Both the position numbers and the translations under genes were made by a program. Shown here piece by piece: positions 26,500 to 36,236 of a stretch of 64,000 bases of DNA (position 1 is its first letter; each line of letters starts with the position of its first letter). The notes under the pieces are model-generated. The model saw nothing but the letters and a program-made list of their open reading frames with translations. It made no database searches and was not told where the DNA came from. Location of the stretch: assembly GCF_900107795.1 (NCBI RefSeq), contig NZ_FNRL01000029.1:1-64000 (forward strand), written 5' to 3'. The stretch is from Chitinophaga terrae (ex Kim and Jung 2007). Lineage in GTDB: Bacteria > Bacteroidota > Bacteroidia > Chitinophagales > Chitinophagaceae.

Positions 26500-27527
26500 A
26501 GGCAAGATATTTCATAGCAGGTTTCTGTTTGCTGGTAGTACTGGCGCAGGCGGCTATTGTAAAAAAAGAGCCGGCGCCTTTCGTGTTGGTGCTGCCCCCG
26601 CATTTCCCCGCCCCGGTTTACGACTTTAAACATAACCCGCTTACCAAGCCGGGAGTGGCTTTGGGCCGGTTTATGTTCTACGACTACCGTTTATCTAAAG
26701 ACAGTACCGTTTCCTGCGGCTTCTGTCACCAGCAGTTCGCGGCGTTCGGGCATTTTGATCATGCCCTGGCGCATGGCGTAGCAGGGGCGCAGGGAGTCAG
26801 GTCTGTTCCCACGCTTTTTAACATGATCTGGCAACGTTCATTTATGTGGGATGGCGGGGTGAATCACCTGGATATACAGCCATTAACGCCGTTGACCGAT
26901 CATAACGAAATGGCAATGGACCTGGGCGAACTGTTGGTGAAAATGAGGAAGGATACCATGTACAGGCGCATGTACAAAGAGGCGTTCGGGACAGACAGTA
27001 TCACCAGCGAGCGGATGTTTAAAGCTTTTTCACAGTTTATAGCCACCATGATCTCCGCCACTTCGAAGTACGATAGCGTAATGCAGCATACAGCCGTTTT
27101 TACGCCCGAAGAAGAGGCAGGGTATAAGATATTCCAGCAAAAGTGCTCAAGTTGTCATAAAGAGCCTCTTTTTACCGATTACAGCTATCGCAGTAACGGG
27201 TTGCCATACCTGGAGGCGCTGAATGATGTGGGAAGAATGAAGATCACCGGCAACGTGGAAGATAATTTGCGCTTTAAAGTCCCATCATTGAGGAACATAC
27301 TGAAAAGCGCTCCCTACATGCACGACGGGCGGTTTTACGATATTTTCCAGGTATTTGATTTCTACGATCATGGCGTGAAGGTTACCGCAACAACAGATCC
27401 CTTGGTAAAGAACGGAATTTCGCTGGATGAGAAGGAGAAGCGGCAATTGTATTTCTTCCTGAATACCCTGACAGACGAGCATTTCCTGAAGAGCGAGGCG
27501 TTGTCGGAGATCCTGATCCCTGAATAA
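26496..27527 (+). CDS. MbnH/MauG-type di-heme cytochrome c peroxidase family protein
   Basis: A 343-aa exported protein with a hydrophobic N-terminus (residues 5-20) and two c-type heme sites, CGFCH at 74-78 and CSSCH at 217-221. The VPSLRNILKSAPYMHDGRF segment near the C-terminus is typical of the CcpA/MauG family. It overlaps the MbnP-like gene by 4 bp (ATGA), so translation is probably coupled. The pairing favours MbnH-type tryptophan oxidation of its partner rather than hydrogen peroxide removal. Heme maturation genes are not in the window. Confidence 0.8.
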   Translation: MKARYFIAGFCLLVVLAQAAIVKKEPAPFVLVLPPHFPAPVYDFKHNPLTKPGVALGRFMFYDYRLSKDSTVSCGFCHQQFAAFGHFDHALAHGVAGAQGVRSVPTLFNMIWQRSFMWDGGVNHLDIQPLTPLTDHNEMAMDLGELLVKMRKDTMYRRMYKEAFGTDSITSERMFKAFSQFIATMISATSKYDSVMQHTAVFTPEEEAGYKIFQQKCSSCHKEPLFTDYSYRSNGLPYLEALNDVGRMKITGNVEDNLRFKVPSLRNILKSAPYMHDGRFYDIFQVFDFYDHGVKVTATTDPLVKNGISLDEKEKRQLYFFLNTLTDEHFLKSEALSEILIPE

Positions 27528-27682
27528 GGAAGAATGGATGTTAATAACCTTTTTTATAGATCTTACTCGAAAAGTCTTAATTTACAATTAACCATTTTTA
27601 TGTCTGGATATCCAAGTTCAACCCATTTCCAGGCAAGACAATCTGTATAACCATATTTCTTTATTGATTAAAATCAAACTCC

Positions 27683-28606
27683 ATGAAAAGCCTTTATTTG
27701 CCTGCATTGGCGGCCATCAGCCTTTTATTTGCCTGCCAAAAGAATGTGAATAATCCAACAACGCCCATTCCGGAAGACGGGAAGAAATACGCCTTTCATC
27801 TCGATGTATCCGGAGTCGTCCGCGAGAGTTCCGGTAACTTTGCCAGGACGGTTGATTCAGGGTTGCTGCAAAATGCTACTATGCTGGTCTACTCCGCCTT
27901 TGATGCCAATACCCGGGCATTGAAAAGAAGTATCATTAAGAACAGCGCTGATCCTACATTTGGCCAGTTCAACGACTCGCTGCCCCGGGGCAGGTACCTG
28001 GTTTCTGTAGCTGCTATCAAGGACACTACTTATTCGACACAATCAGTCGATAAATGGGCCGTTATATTTCATTACCCCGGCACGGACGCCTTCTATCAGA
28101 AAATGATCGTCAATATCGATAGTACAGTAAATGAAAACCTGGTACTTGAGCGGATAGTATCTAAACTGGTTATTAATGCGAAGGGAAGGATACCTTATAA
28201 TGCGCGAACCGTTTCTATCAGGCCGGTAACCAAAGACCCTTCAGATATTAACGGGGTCCAGGGAACGCTGGACTATTTTACCGGGGCTATCCCTACACGT
28301 ACTGCCAATGGCGCTTACCAGGCATGGAATTACCGCGTAGCAGATTCGCTAAATGGAAAAACAGGGCTGGTGTTCAATACCTACATATTAAATCCATCAG
28401 GCAGCCGCGTTATCTCATTGTCAATTACAGTTGCAGATTCCGTGGGGCGGCCTATAGGAGGTAAAACTATCTATGATATCCAGCTCGAAACGAACAAGGT
28501 GACGTCACTCACCGGCTTCCTGTTTGATAGTATTCCGGCTACCGGCGGGTTGGGAGTAAAGGTAAATTCGGAATGGAAAAAGGATAGTATTCTTGTACAG
28601 TTCTGA
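27683..28606 (+). CDS. Lipoprotein of unknown function, possibly fimbrial-anchor-like
   Basis: A 307-aa protein with a lipoprotein signal (LAAISLLFAC, cysteine about residue 18). The mature part is beta-rich, with a GKKYAFHLDVSG start and later LPRGRYLVSVAAI, which recalls FimB/Mfa2-type two-domain anchors or DUF1735-like lipoproteins. The resemblance is weak. It lies 155 bp after the di-heme gene and may have its own promoter. Surface exposure is likely for this type of lipoprotein. Confidence 0.5.
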   Translation: MKSLYLPALAAISLLFACQKNVNNPTTPIPEDGKKYAFHLDVSGVVRESSGNFARTVDSGLLQNATMLVYSAFDANTRALKRSIIKNSADPTFGQFNDSLPRGRYLVSVAAIKDTTYSTQSVDKWAVIFHYPGTDAFYQKMIVNIDSTVNENLVLERIVSKLVINAKGRIPYNARTVSIRPVTKDPSDINGVQGTLDYFTGAIPTRTANGAYQAWNYRVADSLNGKTGLVFNTYILNPSGSRVISLSITVADSVGRPIGGKTIYDIQLETNKVTSLTGFLFDSIPATGGLGVKVNSEWKKDSILVQF

Positions 28607-28610
28607 TAAA

Positions 28611-28680
28611 TAAAAAAAGACGTCTCACTGCCATGAACCCAATCTTTTGGGTACTCCACACTTGTGAGACGTCTTTTTTA
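28611..28680. terminator. Bidirectional branched terminator
   Basis: An A-rich arm ending GACGTCTCAC (to 28628) pairs with GTGAGACGTC and a T-run (28664-28679). The loop holds a second hairpin, ACCCAA (28637-28642) with TTGGGT (28647-28652). It separates the lipoprotein gene from the convergent tag gene. Confidence 0.8.
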
Positions 28681-28692
28681 TTTGTTACCCTG

Positions 28693-29271
28693 TTATTTTT
28701 TTTCGTTCACTACCCAGCATCCTGCAAAGTGATCATCTACCATTCCTACCGCCTGCATATATGCATAACAGATAGTTGTTCCCACGAACTTGAACCCGCG
28801 TTTCTTCAGGTCTTTGCTCATGGCGTCTGAAATGGGAGTGCTGACAGGAACCTGGCCCATTGATTTAGGGTGGTTGATGATGGGAGTATGATTGACAAAA
28901 GACCAGATGTACTGATCAAAAGATCCGAACTCCTTCTGGACAGCAAGAAAGGCTTTGGCATTTTCAATAGTACCGGTGATCTTTAAGCGGTTGCGTATGA
29001 TGCCTTCATTTTGCATCAGTTGCTCCACTTTCTTTTCATCGTACTTGGCAATTTTTTTGGCATCCCAGTTATCAAAAGCTTTGCGGTAATTCTCCCTTTT
29101 GGTAAGCACGGTATACCAGCTAAGCCCGGCCTGCGCCCCTTCCAGGTTCAGCATCTCGAAAAGGTGACGGTCGTCGTGATTGGGCCGGCCCCACTCTGTA
29201 TCGTGATACTGCTGGTAAAGTTCATCTTTATTGCACCAGCTACATCTTTCTTTTTCTTTTACAGTTCCCAT
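28693..29271 (-). CDS. tag: DNA-3-methyladenine glycosylase I
   Basis: A 192-aa base-excision repair enzyme that removes 3-methyladenine from alkylated DNA. The N-terminal CSWCNKDELYQQYHDTEWG segment (Cys10 is the likely zinc ligand) and the C-terminal HFAGCWV with the other zinc ligands are the Tag signature. LFEMLNLEGAQAGLSW is also typical. It overlaps the end of the DUF4954 gene by 13 bp and is the last gene of the glmS-DUF4954-tag run. Confidence 0.9.
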   Translation of the reverse strand: MGTVKEKERCSWCNKDELYQQYHDTEWGRPNHDDRHLFEMLNLEGAQAGLSWYTVLTKRENYRKAFDNWDAKKIAKYDEKKVEQLMQNEGIIRNRLKITGTIENAKAFLAVQKEFGSFDQYIWSFVNHTPIINHPKSMGQVPVSTPISDAMSKDLKKRGFKFVGTTICYAYMQAVGMVDDHFAGCWVVNEKK

Positions 29272-31460
29272 TCCCGGATTGTTTTTTGAACTTTTTGCTT
29301 GTACGCTTCCAGCTCAGTGGCGGTTTGGTTAATGAAGCTGTTATCTTCCAGGCTGCCTATCACTGCGTTCATTTCCTTCATGTTCCCGTAGGTCATTTGC
29401 CTGAAAGGATTTTTATAGTCTTTTTCCCTTGTACGCCTGATCTGTTCTGTCAGGAATTGCATGGTGCCAACAGAATCTGTGAGCCAGGAAGCCAGTTGTT
29501 CGCCGGTGAAGTCTTTGATGTTCACTTCTTTGATCTCCAACAGCGAAGCAAAGGCGTGCTGCAGTTTATCATCTACATACGCTTCACCGATCTCAATATA
29601 CGCATCATGCAACTGATTCCAATTACTGATCTTATTTTTTTTGATCCTGGTTTTCAGTTGTTCCAGGGTTTCGGCTTTCATTAACTGCCCGCCAACGTTA
29701 TGCCAGGCGCCGCGTTTAGCGCTTTTCACCGCCTCTTTCAATGCAGCAAAGGACGCTTTATCTGCGGCCAGGATATTTTTGATGCCGTAGAGGGCTATCA
29801 GTTCCCTGTACAGCGGGTATGCTTTATGCACTTTCAGCAATTGCACTTCCCTGGAACTGTTTTCCATACCTTTTACCAGGATGGTTAACCTGGCAACTTC
29901 GTCAGGGTGGTTTAACAACAGTTCCTTTCCTTTTTTACGTATATCCTTTTCTGTTAGCGTCTTTTTAGGCGCGTTCTCTTCCAGCCTGTACCAGGCTTCG
30001 CCGGTAGCCAGCTCCATGATGGCAAGGCCGTTGAACATTTCTTCCACTGAGTCTGGCGCCAGGTAATCGTACTCGATATGCTGGATCTTTTCTGTACGTT
30101 TATCCCTGTCTACATATTTCCATGAATTGCGTGCGATGGCATACATGTTATACATGAACCAGTAGCCGGGCATTATCTTAAGCCTGTTCTCGTGTTCGTC
30201 GTTCACTACCAGGCTGAATGGGATGGAGATATCCAGTTCTGAAGTATAAGTGCCTTTAGAGATCAGTGTGAAGCAGGCAAACGATGAGTTATGTTTCAGG
30301 CTTACACAGAGGCCAGGCCAGAATCCTCTCGCTGCAATGATCTCTCCATCTGCGCCCCTTGAGTTGTGATTGGAACCGATGGTTGCACCGGCGGCCATGT
30401 TGCTTTGCCCCATGATCAATGCCGCGCAAAGGAAGGAGTTATTATGGTGTTGCTCATGCGCGGGGAAGATCAGTGAGTTGAGCACCTCGCAGCAGGAGAT
30501 GGTTGCGTTGTTGCCCAGGTAAGAGTTGATAAGGCGCGCGCCATATTTTAGCTGGGAATGAGAGGCCATTACAAAGCGAACGGCTTTAACGCCGTAGAAT
30601 ACACGGCAACCGTAACCAACAATGCCGTTCACCATTTCGCAGCCTTCGCCGATCTGCGATGAGGCTTCCGCACTGCTGTTAATGGTAAGGTTTTTAAGTT
30701 TGTTGGCGCCTTTCAGATAAGCGTCAGACCCGATGGTCACATCCTTGATCATTTTACAGTTCTTGATCACGCAGCGGTCGCCTACCATACCATAGTAGCC
30801 TCGTTTCTTATCGAACTGTTTTTCGGTAAATGATTTGAATTGCTGCTGCAATTGTTCATCATCCCGGTTGCGGGTCCAGAGGTATGCGTCGCCGGGCAGC
30901 ATGCCATCGAATGGCATAACCCTGCGGCCGCCGTTTTCGTTGCATAGTTCCAGCCATATGCGGCCGCTTTCCTGTTCTGCTTCTTTCACGATACCATTAC
31001 CGAACTTGGCATAGTCGGTAGTGGCCATTTCGTTGATGTTGGCTAAAATAACTTCGTTGCCTATAATGTAATGAGAGAGGTAGTTTACATTGTGCACTAC
31101 TACATTGTCCCCGAAATCGCAGGCGCATATAGTGCTGTTGTAGAGTCCTACGGGCAATCTCAGGTTATGGAATTCGAGAAAGTAGGGTTCCAGTTTGCCA
31201 ATCCGTACCATGCCGTAGAAGTGGCAGTGTTGTACTAATTGCGGGTTAAACTCTTCTGAAACAAAAATGGTATTCCAGTCGTCAGACGTGTTATCGTTTC
31301 GTACCAGCGCCTCTACCTCGTATGCAGTCAGTTTCCTGTACTGGTCTTTCCGGCTCCATTGTTCGTTGCGCAGATAGTATTCATCTTTTCCTTTTGGCAA
31401 AGGGGTTTCGATGAAATTGTATCCAAGAGAAGACAATGGTTTCTTTTGAATTTTATTCAT
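29259..31460 (-). CDS. DUF4954 family protein with left-handed beta-helix
   Basis: A 733-aa protein from the ATG at 31460; the frame is open 75 bp upstream, but MNKIQKKPLSSLGYNF is the usual family start. The N-terminal half (about 230-400) has hexapeptide-like turns (VTIGSDAYLKGANKLKNLTI; AGATIGSNHNSRG) of a left-handed beta-helix like sugar-nucleotide acyl- or nucleotidyltransferases. The C-terminal half is helical. The family is common in Bacteroidota and its function is unknown to me. Location next to glmS hints at amino-sugar or envelope metabolism, but this is context only. Confidence 0.7.
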   Translation of the reverse strand: MNKIQKKPLSSLGYNFIETPLPKGKDEYYLRNEQWSRKDQYRKLTAYEVEALVRNDNTSDDWNTIFVSEEFNPQLVQHCHFYGMVRIGKLEPYFLEFHNLRLPVGLYNSTICACDFGDNVVVHNVNYLSHYIIGNEVILANINEMATTDYAKFGNGIVKEAEQESGRIWLELCNENGGRRVMPFDGMLPGDAYLWTRNRDDEQLQQQFKSFTEKQFDKKRGYYGMVGDRCVIKNCKMIKDVTIGSDAYLKGANKLKNLTINSSAEASSQIGEGCEMVNGIVGYGCRVFYGVKAVRFVMASHSQLKYGARLINSYLGNNATISCCEVLNSLIFPAHEQHHNNSFLCAALIMGQSNMAAGATIGSNHNSRGADGEIIAARGFWPGLCVSLKHNSSFACFTLISKGTYTSELDISIPFSLVVNDEHENRLKIMPGYWFMYNMYAIARNSWKYVDRDKRTEKIQHIEYDYLAPDSVEEMFNGLAIMELATGEAWYRLEENAPKKTLTEKDIRKKGKELLLNHPDEVARLTILVKGMENSSREVQLLKVHKAYPLYRELIALYGIKNILAADKASFAALKEAVKSAKRGAWHNVGGQLMKAETLEQLKTRIKKNKISNWNQLHDAYIEIGEAYVDDKLQHAFASLLEIKEVNIKDFTGEQLASWLTDSVGTMQFLTEQIRRTREKDYKNPFRQMTYGNMKEMNAVIGSLEDNSFINQTATELEAYKQKVQKTIREWEL

Positions 31461-31489
31461 AAGGATACCTCGATTTAATTGATGAATAA

Positions 31490-31523
31490 CAGGATATAGC
31501 TTAATTGAATAAGCTATATCCTG
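31490..31523 (-). terminator. Hairpin after glmS
   Basis: CAGGATATAGCTTA pairs perfectly with TAAGCTATATCCTG around a 6-nt loop, between glmS and the DUF4954 gene. There is no clear T-run on the minus strand, so it may be a weak terminator or an RNA processing site within the operon. Confidence 0.6.
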
Positions 31524-31551
31524 CCAGCCATACAACCGCGAAAAAAGTTAA

Positions 31552-33387
31552 TTATTCTACTGTAACTGATTTTGCCAGGTTACGTGGTTTATCCACATCA
31601 AATCCTTTCAGTACGCCAATATGATAAGCGAGTAATTGTAATGGGATTACAGAAATGATAGGCGCTACCAGTTCGTCGGCCGCCGGAACAAAGATCACGT
31701 CGTCGGCCATTGGAGGGATAGTGGTGTCTCCCTCGGTTACAACAGCTATCACTTTACCCTTACGGGCTTTGATCTCCTGGATGTTGGAAACTACTTTTTC
31801 GTAGTAGCTGTCTTTCGTAGCAACGATCACTACAGGCAGGTTTTCGTCTACCAGGGCAATCGGGCCATGTTTCATTTCTGCAGCGGGGTATCCTTCAGCG
31901 TGGATATAAGAGATCTCTTTCAGTTTAAGCGCTCCTTCCAGTGCAACAGGGAAGTTGTAGCCGCGGCCTAAATAGAGGAAATCACGTGCATCTTTGTATT
32001 TATCGGCGATCTTTTTCACCTGGTCGTCCAGTTTCAGGGCAGTCGCTACTTTGTCAGGAATCTGGTCCAGTTCGTCGAGCAGGTGCTGGAAACGTTGCTG
32101 GGTAATGGTGCCTTTATCCTCAGCCAGTTTAAGTCCGATCAGGCATAATACTGCCAGTTGGGCTGTAAAGGCTTTGGTGCTGGCTACGCCGATCTCCGGT
32201 CCGGCATGCGTATAGGCGCCGGCGTGAGATAAACGTGCGATGGAAGAACCTACCACGTTACATACGCCCAGGATGATAGCTCCTTTTTCTTTGGCGCTTT
32301 CTATAGCTACAAGGGTATCGGCAGTTTCGCCGGATTGGGAAACGGCAATGATCACATCTCCTTCTCCGATTACCGGGTTGCGGTAACGGAATTCAGAAGC
32401 ATATTCTACTTCTACAGGGATGCGGCAAAGTTCTTCTATCATATATTCTGCCACCAGGCCGGCATGCCAGGAGGTACCGCAGGCAACGATCACGATGCGT
32501 TTCGCGTTCTGCAGCGCTTCTCCGTATTCGCGCATTCCTCCCATGGTGAGAGTGCCGTTCTTGGCGTCCAAACGGCCGCGGAGACTATCAAAGATAGTTT
32601 GCGGCTGTTCGAATATTTCCTTCAGCATGAAGTGATCATACCCGCCTTTTTCAATAGCTGCCAGTTCAAGGTCCAGCTTCTGAACATAAGGCGTTTGCCT
32701 TTCGTTGGAAATATTTTTGAGGATCAGTTCATCTGCTTTAATAATGGCGATCTCATAGTCGTTCACATACACTACTTCTTTCGTGTATTCGATGATAGGA
32801 GAGGCATCAGACGCCAGGAAATGCTCGCCTTTTCCAACGCCGATAACAAGCGGACTGCCTTTACGTGCAGCGATCAGGGTATCCGGGTTATCTTCATCAA
32901 GAAGTACGATCACATAAGCGCCTACTACTCTTTTCAGCGCAATGCGCAGCGCTTCTTCCAGTGAACACTGGTTTTGTTTTTTGATCTCTTCAATGAAATG
33001 CAGCAGTACTTCTGTGTCGGTATCACTGGTGAATTCATGTCCTTTTTTCAACAATTCCTGCTTCAGTTGAACATAGTTTTCAATGATCCCGTTATGGATC
33101 ATTGCCAGTTTACCGTCTCCTGATTTGTGGGGGTGTGCATTCCTGTCGCATGGTTCTCCGTGGGTGGCCCATCTTGTGTGACCGATGGCGATATGACTGC
33201 GCATATCTTTTCCTGCAACATACTCTTCCAGCGCAGCAACTTTGTCTTTTCTTTTGTATACCTGCAGCCCGTTGTTGATAATGGCTACACCTGCGCTGTC
33301 ATATCCTCTGTACTCCAGTCTTTTCAGTCCTTTTAATACTACCGGGTAGGCTTCTCTTTGCCCGATATAAGCTACTATTCCACACAT
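31552..33387 (-). CDS. glmS: Glutamine-fructose-6-phosphate aminotransferase
   Basis: A 611-aa two-domain enzyme making glucosamine-6-phosphate, the entry to peptidoglycan and LPS amino sugars. The N-terminal glutaminase starts MCGIVAYIG with Cys2 as nucleophile. Two SIS isomerase domains follow (CGTSWHAG, SQSGETADT, GRGYNFPVALEGALKLKEISYIHAEG), and the DKPRNLAKSVTVE tail is the usual C-terminus. A glmS ribozyme is not apparent in the 380-bp upstream gap. Confidence 0.95.
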   Translation of the reverse strand: MCGIVAYIGQREAYPVVLKGLKRLEYRGYDSAGVAIINNGLQVYKRKDKVAALEEYVAGKDMRSHIAIGHTRWATHGEPCDRNAHPHKSGDGKLAMIHNGIIENYVQLKQELLKKGHEFTSDTDTEVLLHFIEEIKKQNQCSLEEALRIALKRVVGAYVIVLLDEDNPDTLIAARKGSPLVIGVGKGEHFLASDASPIIEYTKEVVYVNDYEIAIIKADELILKNISNERQTPYVQKLDLELAAIEKGGYDHFMLKEIFEQPQTIFDSLRGRLDAKNGTLTMGGMREYGEALQNAKRIVIVACGTSWHAGLVAEYMIEELCRIPVEVEYASEFRYRNPVIGEGDVIIAVSQSGETADTLVAIESAKEKGAIILGVCNVVGSSIARLSHAGAYTHAGPEIGVASTKAFTAQLAVLCLIGLKLAEDKGTITQQRFQHLLDELDQIPDKVATALKLDDQVKKIADKYKDARDFLYLGRGYNFPVALEGALKLKEISYIHAEGYPAAEMKHGPIALVDENLPVVIVATKDSYYEKVVSNIQEIKARKGKVIAVVTEGDTTIPPMADDVIFVPAADELVAPIISVIPLQLLAYHIGVLKGFDVDKPRNLAKSVTVE

Positions 33388-33521
33388 ACTTTTTTTGGGT
33401 TTGTGCTAAGGTTTATCATTGCAATATCGCATTAAAGTTAAAATTTCATCAGAAAAATGTGAATATTGTATTCGATATGGTTAAATATGGCCTATTTTGA
33501 TTTGCCCAAGTTAAAATGAAA

Positions 33522-33596
33522 AAGGGAATATGGTTAATACAATTACGAAGATTAAGATTTCTTAATATTCATAATCATTATTCACCGTATTCCCTT
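33522..33596. other. Inverted repeat in the gap between glmS and the S9 peptidase
   Basis: AAGGGAATATGG (33522-33533) and CCGTATTCCCTT (33585-33596) pair in 11 of 12 positions across a 51-nt loop. The gap from 33388 to 33767 has no gene. A second AT-only pairing (AATATT with AATATT near 33650-33671) may be a weak terminator of the peptidase. A glmS promoter was not clearly found. Confidence 0.35.
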
Positions 33597-33767
33597 GTAT
33601 ACTTTTATTAAAATAAGACTGTCGGAAGTTTCAGCTCACACAACAACTAATATTTTAAAAAAATAATATTTGATCAGTTTTTTATTTAGCAGTCACATTT
33701 CTATAATGAATTTGCAAAGAAACGAATAGCTTGCTAAAAAACATCAAAATAAAAAAAATTAAAATCT

Positions 33768-36134
33768 CTATTGTTTCAACAAGGTACTGTTGAACAGCAG
33801 ATGTATTCTTTTATATTCATCCGTCCAGCTGGCAGGATTTACAAATCCATGGTCTTCGACCGGGTAAACGGCCAGTTCCCAGTTGTTTTTGCCTAATTCT
33901 ATAAGGCGTTGCGACAAGCGCACAATATCCTGGAAATGTACATTCGTATCTACCATTCCATGGCACATCAGCAGTTTCCCCTTTAATCCTGATGCAAAAT
34001 AGATAGGAGAAGAACGGCGATAGGCAATGCTGTCTGTAAATGGTTCGTTCAGGATATTGCTGGTATATCCATGGTTGTAATGCGCCCAATCGGTCACAGA
34101 ACGTAAAGCGGCGCCGGCTGCGAATACATCTGGCTGGGTGAATAAGCCCATCAGCGTCATAAATCCTCCATAGCTTCCGCCATAGATCCCGATACGACGC
34201 GCGTCTATCTGCAATTTTTCTGCCAGATATTTTGCTCCGTCCACTTCATCGTCCAGGTCTTTGCCTCCCATATGCCTGTAAATGCCTGTACGCCAGTTGC
34301 GGCCATAGCCCGCGCTGCCGCGGTAATCTATATCCATAACCGTATAACCTTCGTCTGTCAGCAGGTTATGGAACATATATTCCCTGAAATAGCTGCTCCA
34401 CCATTTATGCGCGTTTTGCAGGTAGCCTGCGCCATGCACGAAGATCACCGCTGCATTGTTCTTCTTTGCCGGGTCCGGCGTATAGAGCCTTGCATATACG
34501 GTTTGCTGGTCGCGCGATTGGAAAGTGATCACCTGCGGGTCTCGCCAGTTGTACGACTTAAACTCTTCCGACTGCGCCAGGTTCGTAAGCTGAACGGGTT
34601 TGGCATTTGGCTCATTTGCCTGCAGGTAAAGCTCCCATGGTTTGTTGGAGTAAGAGTAACGATAAGCGATCCATTTTCCATCAGGCGATACCGTTACTTC
34701 ATGCGCACCGGGCTCTCTTGTGATCCTTACCGCCTTGCCGCCCTGTACCGGCAAATGGTAGAACTGCTTTTCGCCCGGGTGTACTTCATTGGTTATAATA
34801 TAGAACTGCTTATGGTCAGGCGAGAGTTGCGCTTCCTGTACTTCATAGTTCCCGCTGGTTAATTGCGTTGTCTTCCCTGTATTTACATCGCAGGTATACA
34901 GGTGCGAATAACCGCTGGCTTCCGACTGGAACCAGCAGGTGTTTTCATTGATCCAGCCGATATTGCCGCCGCCACGGCTCCAGCCGATACCAGGTCCTGC
35001 TACCCAGGCTTCATCGCGTTGCCGGTCCAGGGGTTTCAGGTTCCCTGTAGCCGCATCCAGCAACATGATCCACCTGTCTTTATTATCCTGCGACCGTATA
35101 TCTACAATAGCATTGGCGCCGCGGTCGGACCAATACGGCCCGTTAACGATCACTGGTCTGACAACCGGACTGTCTTTCTGCGGGTAATCTTTCGTATAGT
35201 CGGGCAGGTCTTTAATTCCTGGGAGCGTTTTTGTTATTATTGGCAGCACAGTATCTTTCTGCCTGTCGAACACCCAGCTTTCGAATGTGCCTTGTGGCGC
35301 TCCAACCTTCTCGCGCGATGGGATATCTGTTGTAAACCCTGATGCAGTTACAAAGTCGGGAACCACGGTGCTGCGGCCTTTGGCGGTTGCGTATAACGTG
35401 TAGGTTACAAACCTGCCGTCAGGACTCACCTTTACATTCATTACTCTTTTATCCTGCGTATATAGTTTTCTTAACCTGCTGTTTTCATGAGCTTTGCTGA
35501 ACGCGGCTGCGGCATCTGTTTCCGCTTTCTTTTCTTTAATGATCTCCAGGAGCTCCAGTTGCTGGCGTTGCAGGTATTGTTCCTGCTCATTCCCTGGTTT
35601 GCCGGTTTTGTCATCCGGTTTGGAACCCTGCTGGAAATCGGTTAGCTGGGTCAGTTGCCCGGAGGCCCTGTCCCAGGCCCAGAGGTTCTGATCTTTCTGG
35701 AACACTACCTGTTTATCGTCCGAACAGAACACCGGGTTGTATTCATAGTCGGCAGTCTGTGTAATGCGTTGTACTTTACGGGTTTTGAGATCCAGCAGGT
35801 AGATATCACCTTCATAGCTATACGTAATCATTGACCTGCTGGTATTATACGTGCCCTGGGCCTGCGCCTGGATCAGCGATCTGCTGCCTGCATATGTTTT
35901 GCGGGGCGAATGATCACGGATGCTTGAAAAGTAGAGGGAATCCTTTATCTGCTTATCCGGGTTCCAGTTAAAGTAAATATTTTGATTATCGTACCCCCAG
36001 AACACTTCATCGGGTGAAGTACCGATCCATTTGGGATCGCGCATGATCTTTTCAACAGTTAGAAGGCCTGTTTGCTGGGCATAGGCAGCCGGCGACGATA
36101 AAAAAATAAAGACGGGTATCACCCATTTTCTCAT
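33768..36134 (-). CDS. S9-family serine peptidase (DPP IV-like), secreted
   Basis: A 788-aa protein with a signal peptide (WVIPVFIFLSSPAAYAQQ). A beta-propeller region (about residues 30-530) gates a C-terminal alpha/beta hydrolase domain. The nucleophile is in YGGSYGGF, an Asp is expected in the GMVDTNVHF segment, and the His is in VEDHGF. S9 members remove dipeptides from peptide N-termini, often after proline, which fits protein use in the periplasm. The gene is alone in its strand block. Confidence 0.85.
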   Translation of the reverse strand: MRKWVIPVFIFLSSPAAYAQQTGLLTVEKIMRDPKWIGTSPDEVFWGYDNQNIYFNWNPDKQIKDSLYFSSIRDHSPRKTYAGSRSLIQAQAQGTYNTSRSMITYSYEGDIYLLDLKTRKVQRITQTADYEYNPVFCSDDKQVVFQKDQNLWAWDRASGQLTQLTDFQQGSKPDDKTGKPGNEQEQYLQRQQLELLEIIKEKKAETDAAAAFSKAHENSRLRKLYTQDKRVMNVKVSPDGRFVTYTLYATAKGRSTVVPDFVTASGFTTDIPSREKVGAPQGTFESWVFDRQKDTVLPIITKTLPGIKDLPDYTKDYPQKDSPVVRPVIVNGPYWSDRGANAIVDIRSQDNKDRWIMLLDAATGNLKPLDRQRDEAWVAGPGIGWSRGGGNIGWINENTCWFQSEASGYSHLYTCDVNTGKTTQLTSGNYEVQEAQLSPDHKQFYIITNEVHPGEKQFYHLPVQGGKAVRITREPGAHEVTVSPDGKWIAYRYSYSNKPWELYLQANEPNAKPVQLTNLAQSEEFKSYNWRDPQVITFQSRDQQTVYARLYTPDPAKKNNAAVIFVHGAGYLQNAHKWWSSYFREYMFHNLLTDEGYTVMDIDYRGSAGYGRNWRTGIYRHMGGKDLDDEVDGAKYLAEKLQIDARRIGIYGGSYGGFMTLMGLFTQPDVFAAGAALRSVTDWAHYNHGYTSNILNEPFTDSIAYRRSSPIYFASGLKGKLLMCHGMVDTNVHFQDIVRLSQRLIELGKNNWELAVYPVEDHGFVNPASWTDEYKRIHLLFNSTLLKQ

Positions 36135-36236
36135 AGCGGTTAGTTATTTTGTTGTGAGATAAATGTAATGGTTTAATAAGAAAACCCTGCATTTTTTGGA
36201 CAGGCGTATCCTGATTATCTTTCTTACATTCGTTGT

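Noticed and set aside
33388-33767. glmS ribozyme upstream of glmS
   Set aside because: The conserved core of the ribozyme is not seen and it is not expected in Bacteroidota.
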